The position numbers and the translations under genes were made by a program. From the NCBI GenBank assembly GCA_024233135.1, contig JACKPZ010000011.1, forward strand, positions 77,820 through 141,819: a DNA stretch of 64,000 bases. The letters are read 5' to 3'. The stretch is from Akkermansiaceae bacterium. GTDB lineage: Bacteria > Verrucomicrobiota > Verrucomicrobiia > Verrucomicrobiales > Akkermansiaceae. The stretch's first letter is position 1. Every line of letters begins with the position of its first letter. This document shows, piece by piece, positions 19,136 through 28,446 of the stretch. A model generated the notes under the pieces. That model ran no database searches. It was not told where the DNA came from and saw nothing but the letters and a program-made list of their open reading frames with translations.

Positions 19136-21925
19136 ATGAATCGGAATGTGTGGTTGTTTCTCGTTTGCTGGCTGGGACTCCAAATGCAGCTTCCAGCCGC
19201 GCCCGGCCCCTCGAAGGAAACAATCGCCTTGTTGCAAAAGGATGCCGCAAGATTCCCGTTGATCCCACTTGGCAGGGACCGTCTCGGTGAATCCATCCTC
19301 ACGGTGATCGAGCCTCCGGAGAAGGCGATCCATGCCGACGGGTTCTACTATCATGCCTTTCGATTCAAGGCCCCGGAATGGATGGATGGTCCGGTGAACT
19401 GGGCGCTTGTCCTCGTGGACAACGTCCCGTTCCAAAGCGGTCAGTTCTCGTGGTTCGTCATCCCCGCCGAGGGTGAGACCAAGTACCAAAACCTCATCTT
19501 CTACGAGAGGAAGACGACGGGCGCCCCACGGGTGGCCGGGCGATTTCCCAAGGCCAAACGCTATATCGAACAACCGCTTCCGAAGGGATTCATCCTGCCG
19601 GGAAAGGAATATATCGTTTGGCACAGGTTTCACCGGCCGGAGGTGATGAGGATCGCCGTCGCGCTCACGATCGACTCGAAACGCGGGAAAAACGAACTGG
19701 GCGTGCTGCCGACGTCCTACCGTGTGTCGAATGTTCCCGATGCGAAGGCGGTGGCGGCGAAGATGTTCCGGAACAGGAAGAAGGCGAGCGACGAGGCGGT
19801 CCTTGCCGATCTTGCCGGGGAGTTTGATGTGCGGGCACCCCATCCATCGGCGTTCATCCCGATGTTCACCGCGGCATGGATCGAAGCCCAGACCGGCGGT
19901 GGACGGGATGCGCCGGAATGGGCGGCCGCGGTCAATGAACTGACGTTCCGCAAAAGTCTGGAACATGGATATCTCGTGCAGGCTGCGGACATCGCCTCGA
20001 ACCTCGCGGGCTCGCTCGGCAACATCCGCAAGTACGGACGGAGGACGGAGATCCTCGACCTGATGCGCAAGGCCTTCGCCGGCAATGGGCTGGATCCGGA
20101 TCCGCGGACCTATCCGGACCGCGGCCCGGCGATCGCCGGGTTTCCCGAGATCCGCAAGCGTGACATCCCACCGACGGTCCCGTGGGGAAACCTGGAGCGG
20201 GACACGAACGGCGTGGTCACCCGACCGGCACGTTTCTCAAGAACGACAGCGAACCTGTTGCAGTCGATGGCGAACGAACGTGTGGACTCCGGCCATTGGA
20301 TCGAGGCGCTGGAATGGTCGGCCTGGATCGGGGACTGGGCGGAAACGGAATGCGCCCGGAAGATGGATATCGAGAAGGCGAACGTCTGGTACAAGAGTCA
20401 GGAGGCGACCGCCTCGACGCTCGCACGGCTCGACCTGCTGGAAGCGGCCGCCGGGCGCTTCCGGGAGATCGAAGACTCCAAGCTGCCGGACGCCTATCAG
20501 GGGAGGACGAAAACCGTGGCCAGGATCCGGGCGCTCGGCATTGCGATGGAACTCGGTGGATTCGAACCCGGATTTGTCGATCGCTCGCGCGAACTCGCGG
20601 ACCAACTCGCCAAGAACCGGTTTTCCACCCGGGCGAACGAGATGTCCGCACGATGCGTGCATGCCACCGCTCTACTTCTCGCTGGTCGGGAGGACGAGGG
20701 GCTCGGCTTGTTGGACCAGCTCATCGGCAACGGCTCGGAACGAGCGCGGTTCGCGAAAATCCGCTGGCTGCTGGAGAAGGGGCGCACGCATGAGCTGGAA
20801 GATCTCATCGTCGAATCGCTGGAGTTCCTCCGTGCGAACTCGCTCAAGATCTCGGAGGCCGAGATCTACAGCCTGTATGCGGACTTTCTCGAAAGCGAGG
20901 GACGGCTCTCGGAAGCCCTGCAGATCCGCAAGCAGGCGCTGGGATTGTGCCGGTCGTTCCATTTGTTCGTCGGCCTGCCGGTGGAGGCCGCCGGGGTTTC
21001 GCGCCTGCTCGCGCGCATGGGTGACGCGGCGGGTTCCGCGGCCGCCGCGAAGGAGGCGGAGGAGGCGCTCGCCGCGAATGTGCCGGAGCGGGTGCGCAAC
21101 GAGGTGCGGAAAACCCTCGCCCGCCTTCCTTCAGCAAGGGCTTCCGAGACCCGGACCGAGAAGAATGGGAAGGTCGATCTCCAGCCCCGCTCCGTGGTGG
21201 TGATTCCCATCGAGGGGATCGCGTCGGAAACCTCGTTGGGACTTGCGAATCCGACGGATCGTTCCGAAGGCGGCCGCCTGGTGGTGACCGGACTCCCCGT
21301 TTCGACTTCGGTGGACGAAGAGCGCGGTGAGGTGGTGGTGAATGTCGACAACGGCTCCGCCTCACAGGAACTGACGCTTGAGCCCGGGGAATACTGGCTC
21401 ATCCGGATCCGGCTCGATGCCGGGTTGAAACCGGGGAGCAAGCTGACGGTCGCGTGGAAACCATCTCCGGACGGAGAGGAATCCACTTCCTCCACCATCC
21501 TCTGCGAAGCCGCCGACGAAGGCGTGGCAGCCGCCGTGATCGAAGCGGGTGAGTTCAGGCTCAATCCGTTTTACGGCGTGCCGATCCGGCATCACTTCAT
21601 CAGCGCCGGAACGGAAACCCGGTCACCGCCCGTGCGTTTCACCGCGTCCCAAGCGGCGCGAATCGAAGTGTATGGCGGGGACGACATGTTGTGGTGCGTC
21701 GACGCGCAAGGAAACGGATCGCTCGCGGATGCCGGGGACGAGCGGCATGTGGACTTCGGCGACTCCGAGCCACACATCCGGCTGCCTCTTGAGAACGGTC
21801 GATCCGAGGTGCGGGTCCAGGTCTATCCGGTTGGCGGGCTGCCTGCGGAAGGCATGACCCTGAAACTGGAAATCCTGGCGGGAGAGGAGTGGATTCCCCA
21901 TGCGGAGGACCGGATCGTCCGTTAG
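19136..21925 (+). CDS. Large secreted hypothetical protein with TPR-like helical middle
   Basis: This 929-residue protein has a signal peptide (VWLFLVCWLGLQMQLPAAPG) and is therefore exported. About residues 200-660 are helical, with repeats that read like degenerate tetratricopeptide units (for example YSLYADFLESEGRLSEALQI). The C-terminal 250 residues are beta-rich, with GDSEPHIRLPLENGRSEVRV resembling a domain for binding or display. I do not recognise the protein. It is divergently transcribed from the beta-helix gene, sharing a short intergenic region of about 80 bases, and converges with the gene at 21942-23162. Confidence 0.75.
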   Translation: MNRNVWLFLVCWLGLQMQLPAAPGPSKETIALLQKDAARFPLIPLGRDRLGESILTVIEPPEKAIHADGFYYHAFRFKAPEWMDGPVNWALVLVDNVPFQSGQFSWFVIPAEGETKYQNLIFYERKTTGAPRVAGRFPKAKRYIEQPLPKGFILPGKEYIVWHRFHRPEVMRIAVALTIDSKRGKNELGVLPTSYRVSNVPDAKAVAAKMFRNRKKASDEAVLADLAGEFDVRAPHPSAFIPMFTAAWIEAQTGGGRDAPEWAAAVNELTFRKSLEHGYLVQAADIASNLAGSLGNIRKYGRRTEILDLMRKAFAGNGLDPDPRTYPDRGPAIAGFPEIRKRDIPPTVPWGNLERDTNGVVTRPARFSRTTANLLQSMANERVDSGHWIEALEWSAWIGDWAETECARKMDIEKANVWYKSQEATASTLARLDLLEAAAGRFREIEDSKLPDAYQGRTKTVARIRALGIAMELGGFEPGFVDRSRELADQLAKNRFSTRANEMSARCVHATALLLAGREDEGLGLLDQLIGNGSERARFAKIRWLLEKGRTHELEDLIVESLEFLRANSLKISEAEIYSLYADFLESEGRLSEALQIRKQALGLCRSFHLFVGLPVEAAGVSRLLARMGDAAGSAAAAKEAEEALAANVPERVRNEVRKTLARLPSARASETRTEKNGKVDLQPRSVVVIPIEGIASETSLGLANPTDRSEGGRLVVTGLPVSTSVDEERGEVVVNVDNGSASQELTLEPGEYWLIRIRLDAGLKPGSKLTVAWKPSPDGEESTSSTILCEAADEGVAAAVIEAGEFRLNPFYGVPIRHHFISAGTETRSPPVRFTASQAARIEVYGGDDMLWCVDAQGNGSLADAGDERHVDFGDSEPHIRLPLENGRSEVRVQVYPVGGLPAEGMTLKLEILAGEEWIPHAEDRIVR

Positions 21926-21941
21926 TTTTCCCATCCACGGT

Positions 21942-23162
21942 TCACTGCCCGCCGTCCGTCCTCGTTTCCAGCATCCAGAAACGCCTGGGTCCCTGGGCGG
22001 GCACGGGGACGCGGAACATCTCGGACTCGTTGGGGTGGCTCGTGCGCAGGCGGATCAATTCCTGCCACGGCCCGCGGAGGTCGGCCGCGGTGTGGATGAT
22101 ATGCAATTTGTCGGCATATCCGGGAAACACGAGGACGGGATCGTCGCCATCGACGCCGCCGGTGCCGCCCACCGTGGGCGGCCACGGCAGGGCACCGGTG
22201 CCGGAGACCGGCCACGAAACGATGATCGGCGGACCCACGGTGACGCCGCAGGTCTCGATCGCATGGCGCCAGAACGCATAGTTTTCCAGATCCACCGCCT
22301 CCGTCGGTCCGAGGTTCGTCTCGAGCTGGTGGATCACCGCATTGATATGCAATAGCGACGGCCACAACTCGCCCGGGCCGCATTTCGGCTGGATGGCGAC
22401 GCGCGCCTCGGCGAGCGGGCCGGTGCGTTCGTATTCGGTGGCGTCCGCGAGGTCGGCGAAGTTGTCTTTCGAGAACGTCATCACCGAGACGCCGTCGATC
22501 TGCGCGTCGACGTCGGCGAACCAGTTGTCTCGATCGGTCGCGTCGGTCCAGCCGATCGATCCGCCATCGACGGGCAGCTTGTCCCATGAGAACGGGATGT
22601 CCGCGTAGATCGGAAACGTGGTGAAACCCGCCGTGTCGAGGTGGGCGCGGATATCGGTGTAGGCCTGCAGCAGGTCGTCGAGCAGGTCGCGCTTGTCGGC
22701 GGGCGTGCCGCTGTCCCACTCGGGCAGGCCCTGCGGCTCGAGATCGAGGTGCAGCGCGTCGAAGCGCGAGGCGGCGGGCTGGCTGTTGTTGAAGTTGATG
22801 AGGCGGTTGGTGATCTTGCCGAGGATGCTGGTGATTTCCGCCGGGTCGTTCACCGCGTTGCCATCGATGAGAATCTGCGAGTTCACCCCTGCGGCATCGA
22901 GTTTCGCGTTCCACGCGGCGATCACCGACGGCTCGGACACCGGGCGGTTCTGATAGCTGCCGTAGAGGCGTTTCACGTCGTGGCTGGTGAAAAACGCGAC
23001 CGTTTCGTCCTCCGCCGTCCCGTCGCCCACGACCACCGAAGATCCGAACGGACTGCTGCCGCCGCCCGGCAGCGTGGTCGATCCCCAGAACCACACGCCG
23101 CGGTGGTTTTCCGCGGAAGCGGACGAAACAAAAACGGATAGAAGCAGGCAACGGGACCACAT
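21942..23162 (-). CDS. Secreted hypothetical protein, possible TIM-barrel hydrolase
   Basis: The 406-residue product has a typical signal peptide (MWSRCLLLSVFVSSASAEN). Alternating strands and helices, with segments such as RFDALHLDLEPQGLPEW, FPIYADIPFSWDKL and IDGVSVMTFSKDN, suggest an (alpha/beta)8 barrel. The Asp-x-Glu in LHLDLEPQG sits where catalytic acids lie in some glycoside hydrolase families. That is inference and no family is named with confidence. The C-terminal ~90 residues (VLVFPGYADKLHIIHTAADL) look like an added beta domain. I chose the ATG at 23162 because the signal peptide begins there. Confidence 0.7.
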   Translation of the reverse strand: MWSRCLLLSVFVSSASAENHRGVWFWGSTTLPGGGSSPFGSSVVVGDGTAEDETVAFFTSHDVKRLYGSYQNRPVSEPSVIAAWNAKLDAAGVNSQILIDGNAVNDPAEITSILGKITNRLINFNNSQPAASRFDALHLDLEPQGLPEWDSGTPADKRDLLDDLLQAYTDIRAHLDTAGFTTFPIYADIPFSWDKLPVDGGSIGWTDATDRDNWFADVDAQIDGVSVMTFSKDNFADLADATEYERTGPLAEARVAIQPKCGPGELWPSLLHINAVIHQLETNLGPTEAVDLENYAFWRHAIETCGVTVGPPIIVSWPVSGTGALPWPPTVGGTGGVDGDDPVLVFPGYADKLHIIHTAADLRGPWQELIRLRTSHPNESEMFRVPVPAQGPRRFWMLETRTDGGQ

Positions 23163-23285
23163 GATCGGTCCAGCCAAGGCCACCTCGCGGTGAGGATCAA
23201 GCACGCAGTTCCGTGCGCCGTTGCGATTCCAAGTTGCACACCGTCAAAGTCGTCCGAACTTGTTGGAAATCCCCTCCTACGAGCC

Positions 23286-24128
23286 GTGAGCGAAAAACCA
23301 AGCACCGAACCCGACCTCCGCAAGGCCCTTGAGGCCGATCCCGCCGATTGGCAGAGCCGCAAGGATCTCGCCCATCTTCTTTACGACCGCGGGGATTTCC
23401 AGCAAGCCGCCGACCTCGTCTGGGACACGCCGGAGATCCCCGCGATCGACATCGAGATCGCCTTCGCCGCCCGCGTGCTGGCGAAGGCGGCGCCGCGCAA
23501 GTCGATCCGCCTGCTCACCGCCGTGCTCGAGCTCAACAAGGGCAAGGCGGTCCAGAACATGGGCCTCGCCAACGCCCTGCTTCACCATGGCATGGTGCTG
23601 CAGGCCTCGCGTTTTTACGGCGCCGCGATGGAGGCGGACGATTCGTTCGCCAATCCGGACCTCGAACATTTCCTGCTCTGGACCGACGACGAGGAAACCC
23701 TGTGGGGCGATTTCCAGAAACGGAAACCCAAGCTCGGCGAGCTGCCGTGGATGAAACGCGACCCGCGCGAGGCGATGAAACTCACCGCGTCCGTCAAGGT
23801 CCACACCTCGCCCATCAAGGTGCCGAACCTGAAACCCGCCGCCGGCGAGGAGCTCGGCAACGATCTCTATCAGCAGAAGGCGGAGAAAGGTGCCGAGCCG
23901 AGCCCGCCGCCGGCCGTGACCATCCCGATGGACCGCGTGGACCCGAAGCACCGTCGTTTCGATTCGGAACTCGGCGCGGAATCGCCCGCCGCGGAGGAGT
24001 CACCCGTGCCGGAAGAATCCGCGACGCCGCCCGCGGGTGGCGGCGCAGCTCCCGCACCGGCCGTACCGCCTGGCGTACCGAAAAAACCCGTGCTCCCGCC
24101 GCTCATCAAGCCGGCCGGGAAGAAGTGA
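23286..24128 (+). CDS. Tetratricopeptide-like cytoplasmic protein with Pro-rich tail
   Basis: The 280-residue protein lacks a signal peptide. Residues ~5-140 form helical pairs typical of TPR proteins (LRKALEADPADWQSRKDLAH, LLYDRGDFQQAADLVWDTPE). The tail after ~residue 195 is disordered, dominated by Pro, Ala and Glu, and ends in PPLIKPAGKK. TPRs normally mediate protein contacts and no partner is evident. I use the GTG at 23286 (VSEKPSTEPD), which directly precedes the first helix; upstream in-frame codons lie in the shared region with the divergent secreted gene. The dodecin gene follows 51 bases downstream. Confidence 0.72.
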   Translation: MSEKPSTEPDLRKALEADPADWQSRKDLAHLLYDRGDFQQAADLVWDTPEIPAIDIEIAFAARVLAKAAPRKSIRLLTAVLELNKGKAVQNMGLANALLHHGMVLQASRFYGAAMEADDSFANPDLEHFLLWTDDEETLWGDFQKRKPKLGELPWMKRDPREAMKLTASVKVHTSPIKVPNLKPAAGEELGNDLYQQKAEKGAEPSPPPAVTIPMDRVDPKHRRFDSELGAESPAAEESPVPEESATPPAGGGAAPAPAVPPGVPKKPVLPPLIKPAGKK

Positions 24129-24179
24129 GTCCCGGCTCTCCTTGCGAAGGCGTCGGATGCGTGCCAACCGTGTCATGTG

Positions 24180-24389
24180 ATGAGTGACCACATTTACAAA
24201 AAGATCGAACTCGTCGGATCCTCGCCCGAAGGCGTCGAGCAAGCCGTGAACAACGCCATCGCCAAGGCCGGACAGTCCGTCCGCAACATGCGCTGGTTCG
24301 AAGTCGCCGAAATCCGCGGCCACATCGACGAAGGCAAGGTCGCCCACTGGCAGGTCACCGTGAAGATCGGCTTTACTCTCGACGAGTGA
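24180..24389 (+). CDS. Dodecin family protein
   Basis: This 69-residue protein has the characteristic dodecin sequence: HIYKKIELVGSSPEGVEQAV at the start, a helix to residue 35, then MRWFEVAEIRGHI and a last strand (WQVTVKIGF). Dodecins assemble into hollow dodecamers that bind flavins or coenzyme A derivatives and store or buffer them in the cytoplasm. The key Trp of the ligand site (RWFEV) is present. The length is normal. It lies between the TPR protein and the DUF155 gene on the same strand. Confidence 0.93.
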   Translation: MSDHIYKKIELVGSSPEGVEQAVNNAIAKAGQSVRNMRWFEVAEIRGHIDEGKVAHWQVTVKIGFTLDE

Positions 24390-24459
24390 GCGCGCGCCGC
24401 GCCGCGGGTTTCCCGAACGCTTTCTTGTTTTTGGTGGCGTGGCCCTGTGAGATGGTTCC

Positions 24460-25278
24460 ATGCCATCGGACGAGTCACGTGCGGAGTTGTTCCATGACTT
24501 CCAGAGCATCCGGCTGAGAACCGTCTGCGTCGGCATCGACATCGACACCCGCGCGCTTCGCAAGACCCGCTGCCTATCCGCGAATCCACTCACGCTCGAA
24601 GCCGGGCGATCCGGCTGCGCCGTGGTCTTCCGCTACGGTGCGGTCGTTTTCTTCGAGGTCGATCCGATGGACGAGGCGCGTTTCCTCGAAGGCCTCGCGC
24701 CGCACGTGAAAAACCCGGCCGCCGAGCCGATCATCGAGGAAATCGAACTCACCACCGCCGTCCGCGGCAGCGATGGCACGGACAGCAGCACCATCTCGGT
24801 GCCGTCCTTCGATCTGCCGGTGCTTCAGGTCACTGCCGAGGTGCTCGCGCGCAGCGTCGTGCTCGAGCGTTTCGAACACCGCGTGAGCGCCACCTTCGAG
24901 GCGCTCCAGCCCACCGCCGCCGGTCTCGGCGCACTCCACATCACCGGCGCCAGCTACCGCACGCTGCTCAAACACCTCGGCAACGTCCTGCTCGACCAGC
25001 AGGAAATGGTCGGCCGCATCGCCGTATCCGACAAACCCGACGTCCTTTGGGACCGCCCCGACCTCGAGCGCCTCTTCGCGCGTCTCACCGACGAGTTCGA
25101 GATCCTTGACCGATTCGAAGCCGTCGAGTCCAAGCTCAAGCTCATCGCCCACACCGTGCAGACCACCATCGATCTCATCCAGGCGCGTCGTTCGCTGCGC
25201 GTCGAGTGGTACATCGTCATCCTCATCATCGCCGAGATCGGGCTGACCTTGTATGAGATGTTCATCCGCGGCCATTGA
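24460..25278 (+). CDS. DUF155/RMD1-family protein
   Basis: The 272-residue protein matches the RMD1/DUF155 family. It has an N-terminal alpha/beta region with the conserved FRYGAVVFFEVDP segment (~55-70), a long helical region including RHTGS-like and ERFEHRVSATFEAL stretches, and a single C-terminal transmembrane helix (WYIVILIIAEIGLTLYEMFI) close to the end. In yeast, relatives act in mitochondrial translation and meiotic division; bacterial roles are unknown. The IS110 element begins 73 bases after its stop. Confidence 0.85.
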   Translation: MPSDESRAELFHDFQSIRLRTVCVGIDIDTRALRKTRCLSANPLTLEAGRSGCAVVFRYGAVVFFEVDPMDEARFLEGLAPHVKNPAAEPIIEEIELTTAVRGSDGTDSSTISVPSFDLPVLQVTAEVLARSVVLERFEHRVSATFEALQPTAAGLGALHITGASYRTLLKHLGNVLLDQQEMVGRIAVSDKPDVLWDRPDLERLFARLTDEFEILDRFEAVESKLKLIAHTVQTTIDLIQARRSLRVEWYIVILIIAEIGLTLYEMFIRGH

Positions 25279-25359
25279 AACGGATCGTCCCCGCCGGCCA
25301 CGCTGTGGGTGATCGCTGCGATCCTCCGGAGCAACGTCCTTTCGAGTTTTTTCGTGATG

Positions 25360-25642
25360 GCATGAAGTCATTCAGCAACCGGCGCTGGGCGGACCGCAAG
25401 GTTTGGTTCAACGTCCCTCGCGGAACCCGTGAGTGCTGCAACACGCACGGGTGGCTGAAGGTCCAAATGGTTCGAGAAATGCACTGAGCTCACTGCTCCA
25501 TTTCGTGATTGAACCTTGGCGGAAAGCACCATCGTGGGGCGCAAGACCCCGAATGCCTGACTGCAACCTTCCGTCCGTGACCTGACAGAACGGCCGCCCG
25601 CGCCGGTTGCCTCCACCTTAACCGGGCCATCGGAGAACGACC
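25360..25642 (+). ncRNA. Candidate bridge RNA region of IS110 copy 1
   Basis: The non-coding left end has no credible protein but is kept closely between the two copies. It contains two stem-loops: CCGTGAGTG/CACGCACGG with one mismatch, and a GGGG/CCCC stem with a GCAA-containing loop. It also contains TTTCGTGATT (25501-25510), which matches the target and left junction (TTTCGTG|ATGG). In IS110 elements such regions encode the RNA that pairs with target and donor DNA. The RNA here is inferred from position, structure and this match. Confidence 0.5.
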
Positions 25643-26925
25643 ATGAAAAAGACAACCAAAGAACCAAAAGACATAGAACGTCGAAGACCTCTCCCGAAGA
25701 AGGCCGGCCGGAGGGGCCGAGATCTATTCCGCCCCTCCGCCGCCTTCCAAAGGAAGGATCATCGGCCTGGACTGCCATCCGGACACCTTCACCGCGGCGG
25801 TCTTCAAAGGACCACCCGCACGATGCCGTCAAGCTCCAGACCCGCCGGACATGAGTCTCGCGAAATTCCTCGCCTGGGCCGCCAGGGAGTTCACCCGCGA
25901 CGACCTGTTCCTCATGGAAGCCGGTTCCAACAGCTTCGAGATCCACCGCCGCCTTCTCGCGCTGGGCCTGCGCGCCGTGGTCATGGAAGCTGTCATGTCG
26001 GCAAGCACGCCAAAACCTACGCCGAACAACGACAAGATGGCCGCCGCCCGCATCGCCTTGGTTTACCTCCGAGGAAAGGCTCCCTGCGTCTGGGTGCCGA
26101 CGCCCTCACCCGCCGAACGCCGCGAGCTGCTCCACGCCTACACCAAGGCCGTCGAGGACCGCACCGCCGCCACCAACTCCCTCAAAGGCTACCTCAACCA
26201 GTTCACCATCCGCACCGGCCGCCGGACCCTCGAAACCCCGGCCACCGAAAAATGGTGCTCAGCCAGCGCGACTGGACCCCGCTCCAACTTCGAGTTGCTC
26301 GCCGGCTACTATCGGAACCTCCGTTTCCAGAGCGAGCGCCGCAAGGTGCTGCAACGCCTCATCGGCCGGCAGATCTGCGCCGAGCCGCTCATGCTGCGCT
26401 GCATGAAACTGCTGGGCATCGGCCAGATCAACGCGTTCGCCCTGCTCGCCATCATCGGCGACGTGCGGCGCTTCGAACGGCCCGAAAAAGCTCGTCGCCT
26501 ACATCGGCCTCAATCCCGGCCAGCGCGAGAGCAGCCGCGGCAAGCACGTCAAACTCGGCATCGGCAAGCGCGGCCGCGGCGACATGCGCCACCTCCTTGT
26601 GCAGGGAGCGCACGCGGTCCTGCGGACGGGCAAGGCCACCCCCTTGGGGCAATGGGGCTGGAAGATCTTCGCGCGGCGCGGCAACCGCAACGTCGCCGTG
26701 ACCGCCGTCGCACGCAAGCTTGTCGTCCAGGTCTGGCACCTGCTCACCGGCAACCCGCCCGCAGCCTTGGAAGCTGACAAGAGCTTCGCCACCAAGCTCA
26801 AGAAGCTCACCATCATGCTCGGCAAAAGCCTCCGGGCCGATCTCGGCTTGCCATCCAAGGTCGATGCCTGCGTTGAGCACCTTGAATCCCAAATCCTTGC
26901 GAAAACAATTTTCAGCACCGCCTGA
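25643..26925 (+). pseudogene. IS110-family transposase, frameshifted (copy 1)
   Basis: Piecing the frames together gives a normal ~410-residue IS110 recombinase. The N-terminal RuvC-like DEDD domain begins at IIGLDCHPDTFTAAVFKG (first Asp), has Glu in LFLMEAGSN, and the Asp pair in the DNDKMAAARIALVYL region. A coiled linker follows, then the C-terminal Tnp20 domain (LMLRCMKLLGIGQINAFALL, VAYIGLNPGQ, and the serine-bearing tail). In this copy the frame changes several times, for example before 25851, at ~25990, ~26275 and ~26490. The breaks are one-base differences, mainly in short runs, most of which are not shared with copy 2, so a consensus error is likely. Confidence 0.85.
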
Positions 26926-26985
26926 ACTAAAGCTTGAATGACTACATGCCTGCGTTTGGTGGTTCCTATTTCGGAATGTAGATCC

Positions 26986-28263
26986 ATGCGTGTTTCCGTT
27001 TTGCTCCCCGCCCTCCTCACGCCGCTCGCGGCGACCGCGCAGATCATCGATTCGCCGGATGGCGAGACGGCCGGGATCCCCGCGAACTACACGGAAGCGA
27101 AGGCGGGTTGGTTCGATCTGCCCGATCCGCTCGTCGGCGCCGATGGCAAGCCGTTCGCCGATGCGCCGGCATGGCGGGAGAAACAACGGCCGATGGTTTT
27201 CGAAACCGTCGAGACGAACCAATACGGCCGCGTGCCTCCGCGGCCGGCCGCGATGACTTTCGACGTGTTTGACAAGGGCACGCCGGCCTTCGGCGGCAAA
27301 GCCATCCGCAAGCAGGTGAAGATCACCTTCGACGAGGCGGGCGAACACTTTCTCGATCTCGTGATCTATCAGCCGGCGGGTGGCGGCGGGAAACGGCCGG
27401 TGCTCGTGAACATCGGATGGATCGGCAACAACCTCGCCGTGGACGATCCCGGCGTGAAAACCGGACGACAGTGGAACAAGGACAAGCTCGGGCGCGAAGC
27501 GGCGACCGCTCCGAATCCGTTCGGCAAGCTGAACTTCCTTCCGATGGCGCTCGAGCGCGGTTATGCGGTCGCACATTTCAACTACACCGACATCGAACCC
27601 GATGATCCGGCCGGATTCGCCCACGGCATCCGCAAGCTCTATCTCAAGGACGGCCGGACCGCACCCGCGCCGGATGAGTGGGGCGCCATCGCCGCATGGG
27701 GCTGGGGTCTCAGCCGGGTGATCGACTATCTGGAAACCGATGACGGCATCGACGCCGCGAAGGTCACGATCTTCGGCGTCTCCCGTCTCGGCAAGGCGGT
27801 GCTCTGGACCGCCGCCCGTGATGAACGGGTCGCCTGCACCTTGGCCAGCGTTTCCGGATCCGGCGGCGCCTCGCTCAACCGCCGCCGCTATGGCGAGCGG
27901 CCGGCCCATCTGGTGGCGCGGTTTCCCCATTGGTTCGCTGCGAACTTCGCGGGCTGGGCCGGACGCGAGGACGAGGCGCCGTGGGACTCGCATTTCACCC
28001 TCGGCCTCATCGCGCCGCGTGCGGTGCTGCTGCAGACGGGATCCACCGACAAGTGGTCGGATCCGTATGGCGAGTTCGTCGCGGCGCGCGCGGCGACGCC
28101 CGTGTTCCATCTCTTCGGCCAGAAGGGAATCGAGGAGTATTCCCAGCCGCCGCATGGCAAACCCGTGATGAACCGGCTCGGCTACCTCATGCACGAGGGC
28201 GGTCACGGCACGGTGCCGGATGACTGGCCGGTCTTCTTCGACTTCATGGACCGGCACCTTTGA
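26986..28263 (+). CDS. Secreted CE15 glucuronoyl esterase-like protein
   Basis: This exported 425-residue alpha/beta hydrolase starts with a signal peptide (VSVLLPALLTPLAATAQ). The nucleophile elbow is GVSRLGKAV with Ser266, and the catalytic His407 is in MHEGGHGTVP, preceded by the typical TGSTDKWSDPYGEF segment. This set fits carbohydrate esterase family 15, which cleaves ester links between glucuronoyl side chains of xylan and lignin. Many bacterial homologues are broad. The ATG at 26986 is only 33 bases after the right end of the IS110 element, so the native promoter has been pushed about 1.6 kb away and expression may depend on the element. Confidence 0.87.
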   Translation: MRVSVLLPALLTPLAATAQIIDSPDGETAGIPANYTEAKAGWFDLPDPLVGADGKPFADAPAWREKQRPMVFETVETNQYGRVPPRPAAMTFDVFDKGTPAFGGKAIRKQVKITFDEAGEHFLDLVIYQPAGGGGKRPVLVNIGWIGNNLAVDDPGVKTGRQWNKDKLGREAATAPNPFGKLNFLPMALERGYAVAHFNYTDIEPDDPAGFAHGIRKLYLKDGRTAPAPDEWGAIAAWGWGLSRVIDYLETDDGIDAAKVTIFGVSRLGKAVLWTAARDERVACTLASVSGSGGASLNRRRYGERPAHLVARFPHWFAANFAGWAGREDEAPWDSHFTLGLIAPRAVLLQTGSTDKWSDPYGEFVAARAATPVFHLFGQKGIEEYSQPPHGKPVMNRLGYLMHEGGHGTVPDDWPVFFDFMDRHL

Positions 28264-28281
28264 ACCTGAATTCTGAAGTGG

Positions 28282-28413
28282 GAAACCACGAAACGAACGA
28301 AAAAGCACCAAAGGAAGGTGATCCGGCAAGATCGTGGTGATCACCCACAGGATGAGAGTCTCTCAAGTCTCAACTCTTTCTTTTTCGTGAATTTTGGTGT
28401 CTTTCGTGGTTTC
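28282..28413. repeat. Family A palindromic intergenic repeat
   Basis: The left arm (28282-28314, GAAACCACGAAACG...) is complementary to the right arm (28381-28413, ...CTTTCGTGGTTTC). About 65 bases separate the arms. Similar units are at 28447-28547 and 36283-36540, and at the IS110 copy 2 insertion point. It could fold into a long hairpin after the esterase gene. Confidence 0.75.
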
Positions 28414-28446
28414 AGTTTTCCTTTGTAGGTTGAACCGGGAACGGGA

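Larger units (their letters stand above)
25351..26952 (+). mobile_element. IS110-family insertion sequence, copy 1
   Basis: The boundaries come from comparing this copy with copy 2 (32553-34157): identity starts at TTCGTGATGG and ends at CATGCCTG. Just inside the ends are matching inverted repeats, GGCATGAAGTC at the left (25359-25369) and GACTACATGCC at the right, 10 of 11 pairing. No target duplication is seen, as is usual for IS110 elements. The left non-coding end is ~290 bases, against only ~27 at the right. The left end has two hairpins (25427-25450; 25532-25552) and is the likely site of a guide (bridge) RNA. The flanks, TTTTTTCGTG and CGTTTGGTGGTTCC, resemble one arm of the family A intergenic repeat. 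Confidence 0.88.

Noticed and set aside
26452..28344. A 630-codon minus-strand frame across the CE15 esterase and IS110
   Set aside because: It spans two unrelated features, and its translation has no recognisable motif, while the plus strand encodes a clear CE15 esterase with signal peptide and catalytic residues.
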